Origin: Candidatus Methylophosphatis roskildensis
GTDB lineage: Bacteria > Pseudomonadota > Gammaproteobacteria > Burkholderiales > Rhodocyclaceae
Assembly: GCA_016708905.1 (NCBI GenBank)
Contig: JADJEV010000001.1
Location: forward strand, 1-64,000
DNA length: 64,000 nucleotides
Reading direction: 5' to 3'
Positions within the stretch are counted from its first letter, which is position 1, and each line of letters opens with the position of its first letter. The notes beneath the pieces were generated by a model. The model saw only the letters and a program-made list of their open reading frames with translations, did no database searches and was not told the origin of the DNA. A program made the translations under genes and the position numbers. This document shows, piece after piece, positions 10,209 through 22,300 of this stretch.

Positions 10209-10254
10209 CGGAACCTCGTGGAAAGCACTGTATTCCGGACCAGTACGCAGCCCT

Positions 10255-10587
10255 TCAAGGCGGCGGCCCATCCTGCTGATCGCGGATGACCTCGCCCTCG
10301 ATCACCTGCCCGCCAGGCGGCTGGGCGCTCCCGCCCGGTGGCCGGTCGCGCATCTGTTTGCGTAGCTCGCGGGTGTTCCACCACAGGTAGGCCCAGACCA
10401 GCAGGCCGACAGCCACGACGATGGCGAAGAACACCAGCGAGAACATGAAGGCGACGACCAGCAGCCCCGCCCAGATGATTGCGCCGAGGAGCCGGCCCAG
10501 GGGCCCGGGCCGGGACGCGCCGAAGCGGACTTCGCCCTGGCCGAGCCGGAACGCCGGCCCGTCTTCGGGTGGTCGCTGGTTTTGCAT
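10255..10587 (-). CDS. Small membrane protein of unknown function
   Basis: 110 residues: a polar N-terminus, two closely spaced hydrophobic stretches (LLGAIIWAGLLVVAFMFSLV and FFAIVVAVGLLVWAYLWW, about residues 33-70) and a basic then Pro/Gly-rich tail (RKQMRDRPPGG, GEVIRDQQDGPPP). Such short proteins beside lepB are common in Betaproteobacteria but uncharacterised. It lies 46 bases upstream of lepB on the same strand and may be co-transcribed. Confidence 0.6.
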   Translation of the reverse strand: MQNQRPPEDGPAFRLGQGEVRFGASRPGPLGRLLGAIIWAGLLVVAFMFSLVFFAIVVAVGLLVWAYLWWNTRELRKQMRDRPPGGSAQPPGGQVIEGEVIRDQQDGPPP

Positions 10588-10722
10588 GTTGGGCCTCGCA
10601 ATCCGAGTTGCAATATCGGTATTGTACGGCGCCGACCGAACCGCGCCTGGCGCCGGCTTCTAATACCGCGCCGTGCCTGCGGCCGGACTCAAGTTCGCCG
10701 ATTTGCTGCCGTCATTTGCCGA

Positions 10723-11064
10723 ATGAAAGAACGACTGCTCCCGCTGGGTATCAAGAATCCGGTCAAGACCGAACTGCCGGCGCTGGTTGCGCTGGAAGCC
10801 ATCGGACAATCCTGGTTCGGTGAAGGCCACCTGGCCGACCTGCGCGCGATTGCGCTGGTGTCCTCGATCCTGGCCGAAAAGGCGAGCGACGCCCAGTCGG
10901 TCGCCACCGAGCTTATTGCGCTGCTCGATGCCAGCGAACTCGTCATCGACGAGATCCGTCCGCGGGTCGTCGCGCTGACCATCTGGATGCAGCGTCAGCC
11001 GAACGGGCGGGTTCAGGCCGCGATCGACAAACTGCTGCGGCAGGAGCGCGCGCTGCACGGCTGA
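10723..11064 (+). CDS. Conserved hypothetical protein, helical
   Basis: 113-residue soluble, largely helical protein beginning MKERLLPLGIKNPVK and containing LVALEAIGQSWFGEGHLADLRAIALVSS. It has no signal peptide or transmembrane segment. The start chosen is the first ATG giving a protein without the basic, low-quality upstream frame. I do not recognise the family. It is divergent from the small membrane protein gene. Confidence 0.5.
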   Translation: MKERLLPLGIKNPVKTELPALVALEAIGQSWFGEGHLADLRAIALVSSILAEKASDAQSVATELIALLDASELVIDEIRPRVVALTIWMQRQPNGRVQAAIDKLLRQERALHG

Positions 11065-11199
11065 TCGGCGCGGCGATCGCGGTGTCGATTGCGATTGCCG
11101 CTGCGGACCGATCCGGTATGCTGTCCGCTCGCTGACCGGCCAATGGCAGGGCGCAGGGCCCTGCGCCGGACACCGGCGAGCGACCCGACGATCAGCCCC

Positions 11200-11824
11200 A
11201 TGCAATCCACCCCAGACCAGCCGCAGCATCCGGCGATCCGGCCGTATCGGCCGGACGATCTCGACGCCGTCTATGCGATCTGCCTGGGCACCGGCGACAG
11301 CGGCGCCGATGCCACCGGCCTGTATCGCGACCCGAACCTGATCGGCCACGTACGCCGGACCCTATGTCACGCTGGAGCCGGACCTGTGCTTCGTGCTCGC
11401 CGACCGCGACGCGGTATGGGGCTACGTTCTGGGCACGCGCGACTCGGCGCGCTTCGAGCAGCTTTGCGAACGCGAGTGGTTCGCGCAATTGCGCCAGCGT
11501 TACCCGATGCCCGCCGCGGACGACCAGAGCCGGGACGCGCGCATGCAACGGCTGATCCACACGGGATATCGCGCGGATGCCGACCTCGCCGCGTGGCCGG
11601 CGCATCTGCATATCGACCTGCTGCCGCCGGTGCAGGGCAAGGGCTGGGGCAGGCATTTGTTGCGGATCTTTCTCGACCGCCTGCTCGAACTGGACGTAAG
11701 CGGCGTGCATTTGCTGACCGGCCCGAGCAACCCCCGCGCCATGGCGTTCTATCGACGGGCCGGCTTCGTGCCCGTCAAGTCGACTGCGAACGTGATCGCC
11801 TACGGCATGAGGCTGCGCCCCTGA
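11200..11824 (+). CDS. GNAT-family N-acetyltransferase, one frameshift
   Basis: About 208 residues when corrected. The N-terminus IRPYRPDDLDAVYAICLGTGDSG is typical of GNATs related to the bacterial homologues of the O-GlcNAcase acetyltransferase-like domain; the acetyl-CoA loop is PPVQGKGWGRHLL, and the C-terminus has GPSNPRAMAFYRRAGF. The frame breaks after LIGHV at ~11349; one missing base restores YAGPYVTLEPDLCFVLADRD. The substrate is unknown. Confidence 0.75.
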
Positions 11825-11857
11825 ACAACAGGTACGCTGGCGGCTGGCTGGCCCGTT

Positions 11858-13369
11858 TCAGCGCGACTCCTTGATCACCCGGCCGGCGGCCTGCTGGATC
11901 GGCCGCGCGTTGTTCGAATAGAGGCGCGCGAAGGCCGCCACCTGCTCTGCCGACACCGCCACCGGTTCGCGCATCACCATCCAAAGCACGCCCTCCGAAC
12001 ACGGCGGCGTGGTCAGCGACCCCATGTAGGAGAAGTAGCTGCGATCCTGCGGCAGCAAGGCCTCGACATCGAGCGCGGATGACGCCGGAACCTCGACGTT
12101 GCGCTCGAGCGGGAGATGATTCCAAAGCTGCTGGATGATCGGATTGTCCGGCCCCTTGTCGAGCAGCACGGCCACCACCGCAAGGCGGCCTTCCCTGTCC
12201 TTGTGCACCAGATGCGCGACCATCTCGTAGAGCTTGCCATTGACCCGCTCTTCGGACGGACGATGAAAATGGAATTGCACCAGTTCGTACTCGCGGCCCA
12301 TCACGATGATGCGATTGCCGGCGGTCAGGCGCACCTGCACCGTGTGACCGTTGTCGATCACGCTAAACCCCGACGGCTTGTAATAGAAACGCACCGGCTC
12401 CTGATCGACCCGGATGCCGTCGCGAATGTCGATCGGTGACTGGCGCTCGCCGGTGCTGCAGGTCTTCCATTCCGGTTTTAGCGTGCCCCAGCTATCGGGG
12501 CCGGTTTCGCCCTCGTAGGTCCAGTGCACGTCATGACCGGTTCCACTGTGACTGTCTTTGGCGAGCAGATCGACTGCCTTGACCGCCGTGACCGCAGTGA
12601 CTGGTTTCGCCGGCGCGGCATGGCCGGCGAGCGCAAGCTCCTCCTTCGCAGCCGGCCGATGCCTGTCGGGTATTCCGCGCGGCGGCTTCGCCTCGACCGC
12701 CGGCTTGCGGATCGGCGCAACGGCATGCGAGCCCGGCTCTGCCTTGGCGACGGCCGGCTTCGGCGCCGACTTGCCGGCGGGCTTCGATTCCTCGCGCGCT
12801 GCCGGTTTGGCATCGTGCTTGTCGATGCCTACCGCGGCGCGGGTCGCTTCCGCTTCAGCCTTGAGATCGGCGTGACGCAGGGTCGGCCGGATGTCGACGA
12901 GAGGCTTCTTGACCTCAGCATCGGCCGTGCCGGCCTTCTGGCCGGCCTCGGCCGCCTGCAGCGCGACCTTCTTCAGTTCACCGACCGTCGGCGGTTGGCA
13001 GACCTCACGAAACAGCTTGGCGTCGGTCGTGCCGGCCTGCACCGCGGATTCACGTTCGCCTTCGACGCGCTCCTCGCGCATCACCGTCATGTCCTCGCGC
13101 AGGAATACGCGTTTGATCGTCGAATAGCGGTTGGCGCGGCAATCGTAGCGATTGAGCGCCTTCAGCGTGTGGTAGCCCTCGCGGGCCGCGACGTCGGGTG
13201 CCACGACCAGCCGCATCCAGACGATCTTCTTGCCCGGATCGGACGGCAACAGGCTGGCCCGGTCGATATCGACGCGTGCGCCTTTTTCCGACGCGATGTT
13301 CTGCCAGTCGGCGGCCAGTGTCGGCAGCGACGCTGCCGCTGCGATCAATAGCGGAATGATCCTGCGCAT
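11858..13369 (-). CDS. Periplasmic alpha-carbonic anhydrase with an N-terminal extension
   Basis: 503 residues. Signal peptide MRRIIPLLIAAAASLPTLA, then a ~130-residue module (VDIDRASLLP, YDCRANRYSTIKRVFL) resembling surface-adhesin E-like domains, a Lys/Ala/Pro-rich linker (residues ~160-270), and an alpha-carbonic anhydrase domain from HWTYEGETGPDSWG. Zinc ligands are in FHFHRPSEE and AHLVHKD; QSPIDIRDG and GSLTTPPCSEGVLW complete the active-site signature. Likely exported, hydrating CO2 in the periplasm. The extended linker architecture is the unusual part. Confidence 0.92.
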   Translation of the reverse strand: MRRIIPLLIAAAASLPTLAADWQNIASEKGARVDIDRASLLPSDPGKKIVWMRLVVAPDVAAREGYHTLKALNRYDCRANRYSTIKRVFLREDMTVMREERVEGERESAVQAGTTDAKLFREVCQPPTVGELKKVALQAAEAGQKAGTADAEVKKPLVDIRPTLRHADLKAEAEATRAAVGIDKHDAKPAAREESKPAGKSAPKPAVAKAEPGSHAVAPIRKPAVEAKPPRGIPDRHRPAAKEELALAGHAAPAKPVTAVTAVKAVDLLAKDSHSGTGHDVHWTYEGETGPDSWGTLKPEWKTCSTGERQSPIDIRDGIRVDQEPVRFYYKPSGFSVIDNGHTVQVRLTAGNRIIVMGREYELVQFHFHRPSEERVNGKLYEMVAHLVHKDREGRLAVVAVLLDKGPDNPIIQQLWNHLPLERNVEVPASSALDVEALLPQDRSYFSYMGSLTTPPCSEGVLWMVMREPVAVSAEQVAAFARLYSNNARPIQQAAGRVIKESR

Positions 13370-13987
13370 CTTCGTACCTCAAAAAGACGGCCGGAAACCA
13401 CCGGCCGCAAATCCCACTACAAGGAGGCTGATACAGGTTTCTTTACGACCGGCCCCACCGCTGCTTGAGCGCTGCGGGCAGGGTGGATCGGCGCTATCTG
13501 AATTAGTTTGTTAGTGCAATGGGTTAGCACGCAAGGCTGGACAAGCCCGGGATTTCTCGGTATAACCCATGGGATGGAATCGATGAAACCCATGGCGCAA
13601 GTCCTATCGGAGCTTCAGGTACGGCCGGTAGAGCGCAGCGAGGAACAACGCTATCGAGAGCAGATGGCGCGGCATCATTATCTGGGAGATCTCGCGAAGA
13701 TCGGCGAGGCGATCTGGTATGTCGCAACCTGGCGCGGTCAGTGGGTCGCGCAACTCAACGTCTCGGCGGCGGCCCTGAAATGCGGCGTGCGTGATCGATG
13801 GATCGGCTGGGACTTTCGCACGCAGTATGACCGACTCAAACTCATCGCCAACAACAGTCGCTTCCTGATCCTGCCCGAGTGGCACCGGCCGAATATTGGC
13901 TCACGGGTGCTCTCGCTCACTGAACGGCGCATCGCCCGCGACTGGCAGGCGCGCTTTGGTCATCCCTTGCTCCTGCTGGAAACCTTT

Positions 13988-15590
13988 GGGTGTAACTCTC
14001 ATACTGATGCCCGGCGAGTTGGAAGCGGCACGACGTTTTCGGGGAAGTGAATCTCGCGCCGGTATTGAGCCGAGACGAGCTGCCACGCGGCATCGAAGCG
14101 CTCGCTCTGCGCCAGCGCACGGAAGGTGAGGATCGCCTGCCCGCCGTCGATGCTCCAGCGTTGCCCCGAGCGTTTCATGCGCTGGGTCACCAGCGTCTTG
14201 CAGGCCGCCTCCACCACGCCCGAGCCGATCGGCAGATTCTCGGCACGTAGTCGCGCATAGTCCATGCGTGCGCGGTTGCGCCGGAAGTACGCCAGTTCCT
14301 GCTTGAGCGCCTTGCAACGGCGCTTGCGGCTGTGATGGTAGGCGAGCGTGCGGATCACCTTGCCCACGCCGTCCTCGGCCTTGAGCAGCAGATGGCGGTA
14401 TTCCTTGAAGCGGGCCTGCGCCTTAGGGGACGTTTCACCATAGACATGACCGAAGGCCCGCCGCAGATGTTCCGCGGCGTGGTAGAAGTCCACCACTTCC
14501 TCGCCTGGGGGCAGTTCCTTGGCGAGGAACTCCCAGTTGTCGCGCGCCCCATCGGCCACCTTGACCAGTCGTAGTTGCGGTTGGCTCGCGAGCGCATGTT
14601 CGACTTCGGCCACCAGTTGGCGCTTGAGTGTGCACTTCTTCGGCTCGGGCATGCGCGCATGACGCACCGTGCGCAGCCGCTCGCCGGCCCCGTCATAGTG
14701 GCTCAGCGTGCCGCAGCCCACTTCGCGAAATCCCGCTGGCCCCTTGGTGGGCTTGCCCTGCTGTCGGCTTTGTTCGCGTTTGTCCTCGCGCTGCCCGTCT
14801 TTCATCGGCGCCATCACCCCGTCCAGCGAGACCGCAAGCACGGCGGCCTGGGCGAGGGGCGGCGCCTGCTCGCGCAACTGGCTCTCCCACTGCATACGAT
14901 GTTGTTCCCACTTCGCGTCAATCGCCTTGGGCAGTCGGTCCAGGCTGCTGCGTGAGGGGTGCATGCCGCCCAACTCGCCAAACAACTGCTCGCCTTCGGC
15001 CGGCGTCAGATGGGTGACCACCCACAAGCCCATCCGCGCGGCCAGCGGGGTGAAGAACCCCTCGACGATCCCAGCACGCAACTCCAGCGGGCATTCGCTC
15101 TGCCCGTTGGTGCCCGCCGCACGGTAACGGTGGCGCAGCACCTTCACCGGTCCGGCCGCCGTCATGTATTCGCCGTAGCCGCTGACCACCCGTCGGTAGA
15201 GCACCCCCTCGATCCTCAGCACCGGGAGCGTCACGTCCAGCCGCGCCAGCTCTTCGCCGACAAACTCGCGCTCGGCTTCGGCAAAGCGCCGGCGCACTTC
15301 GCGCTCGAACGCTTCGAACCCTTCTCCATGGTCACTTGCGCAGCGCCTGCGCCCCTCGATAAAACACAATAGGCTCTCCAGCGCCTTGCCGCCGACACGC
15401 GCCTTTTCCTTGAGCGCGCCAACTTTCGCTACACTTTCCATGGGCCAGCCTCCGGTGGTTGTTTCTCGCAAATCCAACCGCCTTCTATCACGAGGTTGGC
15501 CCACCCCCCATGCCAGACAAATTTCGTCTGGACACACTATCAGCATACTCATAAGCCATTGATTTTATTATCAACGGTAGACCTACACCC
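13988..15590 (-). mobile_element. ISKra4-family insertion sequence
   Basis: 1603-bp element starting GGGTGTA and ending TACACCC, flanked by an 8-bp direct repeat AAACCTTT (13980-13987 and 15591-15598). It carries one transposase gene on the minus strand. It inserted into the DUF4338 part of the older element, between the codons for ETF and VDP. Confidence 0.85.
13999..15441 (-). CDS. ISKra4-family transposase
   Basis: 480 residues from MESVAKVGALKEKARVG; the open frame continues upstream but this ATG lies just inside the element after a purine-rich stretch. Family signatures are VLAVSLDGVMAPMKDG (first catalytic Asp), VKVADGARDNWEFL (second Asp), VDFYHAAEHLRRAFG and IGSGVVEAACKTLVTQRMK with the final Glu, then RWSIDGGQAIL. 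It is intact and probably competent to transpose. Confidence 0.9.
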   Translation of the reverse strand: MESVAKVGALKEKARVGGKALESLLCFIEGRRRCASDHGEGFEAFEREVRRRFAEAEREFVGEELARLDVTLPVLRIEGVLYRRVVSGYGEYMTAAGPVKVLRHRYRAAGTNGQSECPLELRAGIVEGFFTPLAARMGLWVVTHLTPAEGEQLFGELGGMHPSRSSLDRLPKAIDAKWEQHRMQWESQLREQAPPLAQAAVLAVSLDGVMAPMKDGQREDKREQSRQQGKPTKGPAGFREVGCGTLSHYDGAGERLRTVRHARMPEPKKCTLKRQLVAEVEHALASQPQLRLVKVADGARDNWEFLAKELPPGEEVVDFYHAAEHLRRAFGHVYGETSPKAQARFKEYRHLLLKAEDGVGKVIRTLAYHHSRKRRCKALKQELAYFRRNRARMDYARLRAENLPIGSGVVEAACKTLVTQRMKRSGQRWSIDGGQAILTFRALAQSERFDAAWQLVSAQYRREIHFPENVVPLPTRRASV

Positions 15591-17012
15591 AAACCTTTGT
15601 CGATCCGCGGCGATTTCATGGCGGCGTCTATCGCGCGGCCAACTGGACGGAACTGGGGCTCACTCAAGGCTACCGGCGCACGCGGCAAGGCTACAGCGGC
15701 GAGATTGACGCGCCCAAGCGCGTGTTTGTGCGTGCCTTGCACCGGGCCGCCCGAGCGCAATTGACGCATCCTGAGCGCAATCACCTCCAACTCACGGGAG
15801 CCCCAAAATTGATGCTGAGCGCTGAGCAGATGCGCGCGCTGCCGCTGTGCTTCACCACCGTCACCGACCCGCGCCGCCGGCAAGGGCGCCGCCACCGCCT
15901 GCCCGTGGTGCTGGGCATTGCCGCGGGCGCCATCCTGTGCGGCATGCGCGGCTACAAGGCCGCCCATGACTGGGCCGAAAGCCTGGGGCAAAAGGCACGT
16001 GAGCGCTTTGGCTGTCGGCGCGAGAAGGGGCGTTATGTCGTCCCCAGCGAATTCGTCATCCGCGATTGCCTGGTGCGCATTGAACCGGACACGCTGGATC
16101 GCGCGCTCAATGTCTGGAACCAGGCGTGGGCAAAAGACGACCGGGCGCTGGCGATGGATGGTAAAGTCATGAAGAACGCGATCGACGCGCAGGGCTATCA
16201 AACGCACATCCTGAGCGTGATCGGCCATGAGTCGAACACCTGCCACACCCAAAAAAGTCGGGACATTGCCCGTAGCCGGCAGCGATGAGCAAAAGCGTAC
16301 CAACGAGATCGGCATGGCCATCCCCGTGCTCGATGGCTGCGCGCTCGCCGGCAAGGTGGTCACGGCCGATGCGCTGCTGACCCAGCGCACACTGGCAGCG
16401 TATCTGATCGGGCGCAAGGCCCACTATAGCTTTACCGTCAAAGGCAACCAGCCCGGTCTCGAACGCGAAATCGCCTTGCTGTTTGAAAAGCGGGGCGATC
16501 CTGACTTCGTCGACGTGACCCCGCCTGACCATGGCCGCATCGAGACCCGACGCATCTGGTGCAGTACGGCGCTCAATGCCTACCTCGATTTCCCTCACGT
16601 CGGCCAGGTGTTCATGATCGAGCGCGAATCAATCAAGAAGAAAACCGGCGAGTCATCGCGTGAGATCGCGCTGGGCATCACGAGCCAGTCGCCGCACGAG
16701 GCCTCGGCGCAAGAGGTCTTGGCGATCAATCGCGGCCACTGGACCATCGAGAGCACCCATTACATCATCGACTGGAACTACGACGAGGATCGCTCTCGCA
16801 TCCGTACCGGCCACGGCCCGGAAAACATCACCCGCCTGCGTCGCTTCGCCGTCGGCATCCTCAAGTCCTTTCAGAGCACCGAGTCTATCGCCGAGATGAT
16901 GCGCAAACTTTGCTTCAATACCCGCCTCGTCTTCGACTACTTGCGCATGACCAATAACTCAGCTTCCAGACCACGGGTTATTTGAGAACAAATTTACCGT
17001 GGCGCTGCGGGA

Positions 17013-17035
17013 CGGGCGGATTTACAGCCCGCCCG
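17013..17035. terminator. GC-rich hairpin upstream of the thiC leader
   Basis: Arms CGGGCGG and CCGCCCG with a 9-nt loop, followed by CTTT. It lies just after the transposon and before the riboswitch and could end transcription leaving the IS. Prediction from sequence only. Confidence 0.4.
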
Positions 17036-17077
17036 CTTTGGCGTAAGGTTTCACCGCTGACCTGGGGGTCCTGACAC

Positions 17078-17156
17078 ACCGCGCGGCATCGGTGCAGTCG
17101 GGTGAGAGAGTCCCTTTGAACCTGATCCGGGTAATGCCGGCGAAGGGAAGCGCAGC
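17078..17156 (+). promoter_or_regulatory. TPP riboswitch (THI element)
   Basis: The conserved THI-box core is plain: GGTGAGAGAG, CCCTTTGAACCTGATCCGG and GTAATGCCGGCGAAGGGA at 17101-17148. It lies about 75 bases upstream of thiC, where thiamine pyrophosphate binding represses thiC expression. The 5' helix boundary is estimated. Confidence 0.93.
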
Positions 17157-17229
17157 GAACGGGGCCCCTGCCCCGTCCGGCCGTTCTCCTCGTCGCGCCC
17201 CGAAACACGTTATCGCGCAAGGAGAAGGC

Positions 17230-19144
<1,915 letters not shown>

Positions 19145-19156
19145 GACCCGCACCAG

Positions 19157-19193
19157 ATGGCGTTCTCCGGGCAGGCTGGCCGGAGAGCGCCAT
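19157..19193 (+). terminator. Hairpin after thiC
   Basis: Arms ATGGCG.TCTCCGG and CCGGAGA.CGCCAT around a short loop, followed by TTT, 12 bases after the thiC stop. A likely transcription terminator. Confidence 0.6.
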
Positions 19194-19334
19194 TTCATGC
19201 GCCTTCCAGGCATTGCCGCCCGCAGATCGCCATCTGGTGCGGCTTCCAGGCCTGCTCGCGGAATCTTCATGGATTCCGTCGGCAAGGCGGCGGATGCGGC
19301 ACAATTGCCGGTTTGTCTTTACCGCTGAACTACG

Positions 19335-22300
19335 ATGGATCTGGCGAAATCGCTCGCGCGGCTCGACGACGCCGCGCTCTCCGAGTTCTTCTCCAACTCG
19401 GCAATTGCCAAGGCCCGCGGCTACCTCGCCCGGGTGCGCGAAATCGAGCGCACCGGCGACCTGCTGCGGGCGAAGGTGCAGGGTTCCGACTACGCGCCTT
19501 ACGCCGTCTCGATACGGCTGGAAAGCCGCGAGTTCTTCGGCACGCCATCGCTGGAAATCGCCACCCGTTGCACCTGCCCGGTCGGCAATCGCTGCAAGCA
19601 CGCGGCCGCACTGCTGATGGCGGTGCGCAAGCAGGGCCTGCCGGCCGATAAGCCGCGCAGCGAAGTCCTGCTATGGGCGGCCGGGCTGAAGAAACGCATC
19701 GATACCGCCCTGCGCGCCGCCGACAAGCCGCAGCGCCCACGCGATGCGATCTTCTACGTGATCGCAGCCGACGAAAGCGGCAACGACGCCAGTCTGCACC
19801 TGTTGAAGGGCGCAGCCGACGAGCAGGGGCGCCCCAAGGGCGGCGCCAGAGCGTGGGACAACGTCGACCAGGCGCTGGTACGGCCGCCCACGTTCGTGCA
19901 GGAGAGCGATCTCGACGTTTTCCGCGCGCTGCTGCGGCACCGCCGCAAGCGCGACTATTACGGCGACGTCAGGCTGCATGGCGCCAGCGGCGCGACACTG
20001 CTCGAAGCCGTGTTGGCCACCGGCCGTATGTGGGCCGGGCACGACTATGACGAGACCATGCGCCCGCTGCAACGTGCGGCACCGCGTGCCGGTCATCTGA
20101 TCTGGCGCAATGTCGCCGCCGGGCTGGCACCCGTGGTGGCGACCGAACCGGTGGGCGGCATCGTGCTGCCGACCGAACCCCTGTACTACCTGGACCTCGA
20201 GCGCGGCGAGATCGGCCGCGTCGGGCTCGAACACGCCGAGGTGGTGCTCGACGTGCTGCGGCTGCCGCCACTGACCGAGAACGAGTTGCCGCTGGTGGCA
20301 GCAGCGCTGGCCGATGTGGCGCCCGAGCTGCCGGCCACGCTGCCGGGCCAGACCGGCGAACTCGAGGAACTCGCCGCGCCGCTCGAACCGGTGCTCACCA
20401 TCGACACCCTGACCACCTGGGGCCATGCCAGGCATCGCGACTACGAACACACGTTCTCGCCGACGCGCTACGACTACGCGCTCGCCACGTTTCGCTATGG
20501 CGGTGCCGAGTTGCTGCCGGGCACCACGCACGGCGTCGTTTCCCTGCCCGACGGCCGCGCGGTGCGGCTGAAGCGCGACAGCGCGGCCGAGAACGCGGCA
20601 CTGGCCGCGCTCGAGCGCGCCGGTTTGAAGCCGGTGCGTCCGCAATGGTTACGCCCGAGCGAAACGCGGCGGGAACTCGGGCTGCTGCTCGGTCTGGCCA
20701 GCGAAGTGGCGTGGACCGAGTTTTTCGCCGAGCAGGTGGCGGCGCTGCGCCAGGCCGGCTGGCATATCGACTGCCCGGCAGACTTTCGTCACCGCGTGCT
20801 GGCGGTAACCGAATGGGATGCCGAACTCGAGGAGGATGCCAACGGCTGGTTCGCCCTCTCGCTGGGCATCGAGGTCGAGGGCCGGCGGCTCGAACTGGCC
20901 CCCTTGCTGCACCAGTTGTTCCGCCGCGAACCGCGCTGGCTCGACCCGAAAAAGCTCGAACAGATCGGCAACGACGAGAGCGTGATCGTCTTCACCGAGG
21001 CGGGCGAGCGCATCGCGATACCGGCGCAGCGGATCAAGCCGCTGGCGCGCACCCTGGTCGACCTGTTCGACGCGCCCGAGGCTGGCGCGCTGCGCGTTTC
21101 GCGCTTCGACGCGCCGCGGCTGGCCGAGGCGCTGGACGAGAACTGGCAGACGCGCGGCATGCAGCCGCTGGAAGACTGGCATGCGCGTATCCGAAAAGCG
21201 CAGGGGATCGAGCGCGTCGACCCGCCACAGGGGCTGGCGATCGAGTTGCGGCCCTACCAGCTCGAAGGGCTGGCCTGGCTGCAGCACCTGCGCACTAGCG
21301 ATCTGGCCGGCATACTCGCCGACGACATGGGCCTGGGCAAGACCGCGCAGGCGCTCGCCCATCTGCTGGCGGAGAAGCAGGCCGGGCGGCTCGACCGGCC
21401 GGCGCTGGTGGTACTGCCGACCTCGCTGATCTTCAACTGGAAGCGCGAGGCCGGCCGCTTCGCGCCGGATCTCTCGGTGCTCAAGCTGCAGGGCAAGGCG
21501 CGCGGCGAGGCCTTCGCGCAGATCCCGCACCATGACATCTGCCTGACCACCTATCCGCTGCTGTGGCGCGACCGCGAACACCTGGCGGCGCACGCCTACC
21601 ACTACGTGATTCTCGACGAGGCGCAGACGGTGAAGAACGCCGCCAGCCAGGCCGCGCAGGTGGTGCGCCAGCTCGATGCCCGCCATCGCCTGTGCCTGAC
21701 CGGCACCCCGCTGGAGAATCATCTCGGCGAGCTGTGGTCGCAGTTCGATTTCCTGCTGCCGGGCTTTCTCGGTGCCGCAAAGGATTTCACCTCCCGCTGG
21801 CGCACCCCGATCGAGAAACGCGGCGACGCGCTGCGCGGGCGCCTGCTGGCCCAGCGCGTGGCCCCCTTCATTCTGCGGCGCAAGAAGGAGGACGTGGCGA
21901 AGGAGCTGCCGCCCAAGACCATCGTGTTGCGCACCGTCGAACTGCAAGGCCGCCAGCGCGACCTCTACGAAACCGTGCGCAGCGCGATGGACAAGCGGGT
22001 GCGCGAGGAGATCGCTGCGCGCGGATTCGCGCGCAGCCAGATCGTGATTCTCGACGCGCTGCTCAAGCTGCGCCAGGTGTGCTGCGACCCGCGCCTGCTC
22101 AAGCTGTCGGCGGCGGAGAAGGTCAAGGAGCGCGCCAAGCTGGATCTGCTGATGGAAATGCTTCCCGAACTGGTCGAGGAGGGCCGGCGCGTTCTGGTGT
22201 TTTCGCAATTCACCCGGATGCTGGCATTGATCGAGGCCGAATTGAATGATCGCGGCATCGGCTACAGCCTGCTCACCGGCCAGACGCAGAAGCGCGAAGC

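Larger units (their letters stand above)
13574..16985 (+). pseudogene. DUF4338-ISAs1-type fusion transposase, split by ISKra4 and frameshifted
   Basis: Part 1 (13574-13987, MESMKPMAQVLSELQVRP ... RHHYLGDLAKIGEAIWYVATW ... LLLETF) is a DUF4338 domain, the fold also named for DruA of Druantia systems. Excising ISKra4 joins it in frame to VDPRRFHGGVYRAANWTELG (15599 on), which finishes DUF4338 and runs without a stop into an ISAs1-type DDE transposase (TTVTDPRRRQGRRHRLP, LAMDGKVMKNAI, VKGNQPGLE, RGHWTIESTHYIIDW, ENITRLRRFAVGILK). A one-base shift occurs in an A6 run at ~16251. The joined reading frame is direct sequence evidence; activity is abolished by the insertion. Confidence 0.8.
13554..16988 (+). 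mobile_element. IS element encoding a DUF4338-ISAs1 fusion transposase, interrupted by ISKra4
   Basis: Imperfect terminal inverted repeats of about 25 bp: the left end at 13554-13579 (TTCTC..TAACCC.TGG..TGGAA) matches the complement of 16964-16988 (TTCTC..TAACCCGTGGTCTGGAA). Removing the ISKra4 insertion (13988-15590 plus one 8-bp repeat) leaves an element of about 1.8 kb with a single long gene. The flanking target duplication was not resolved. The terminal repeats place DUF4338 and the transposase in the same element. Confidence 0.7.
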
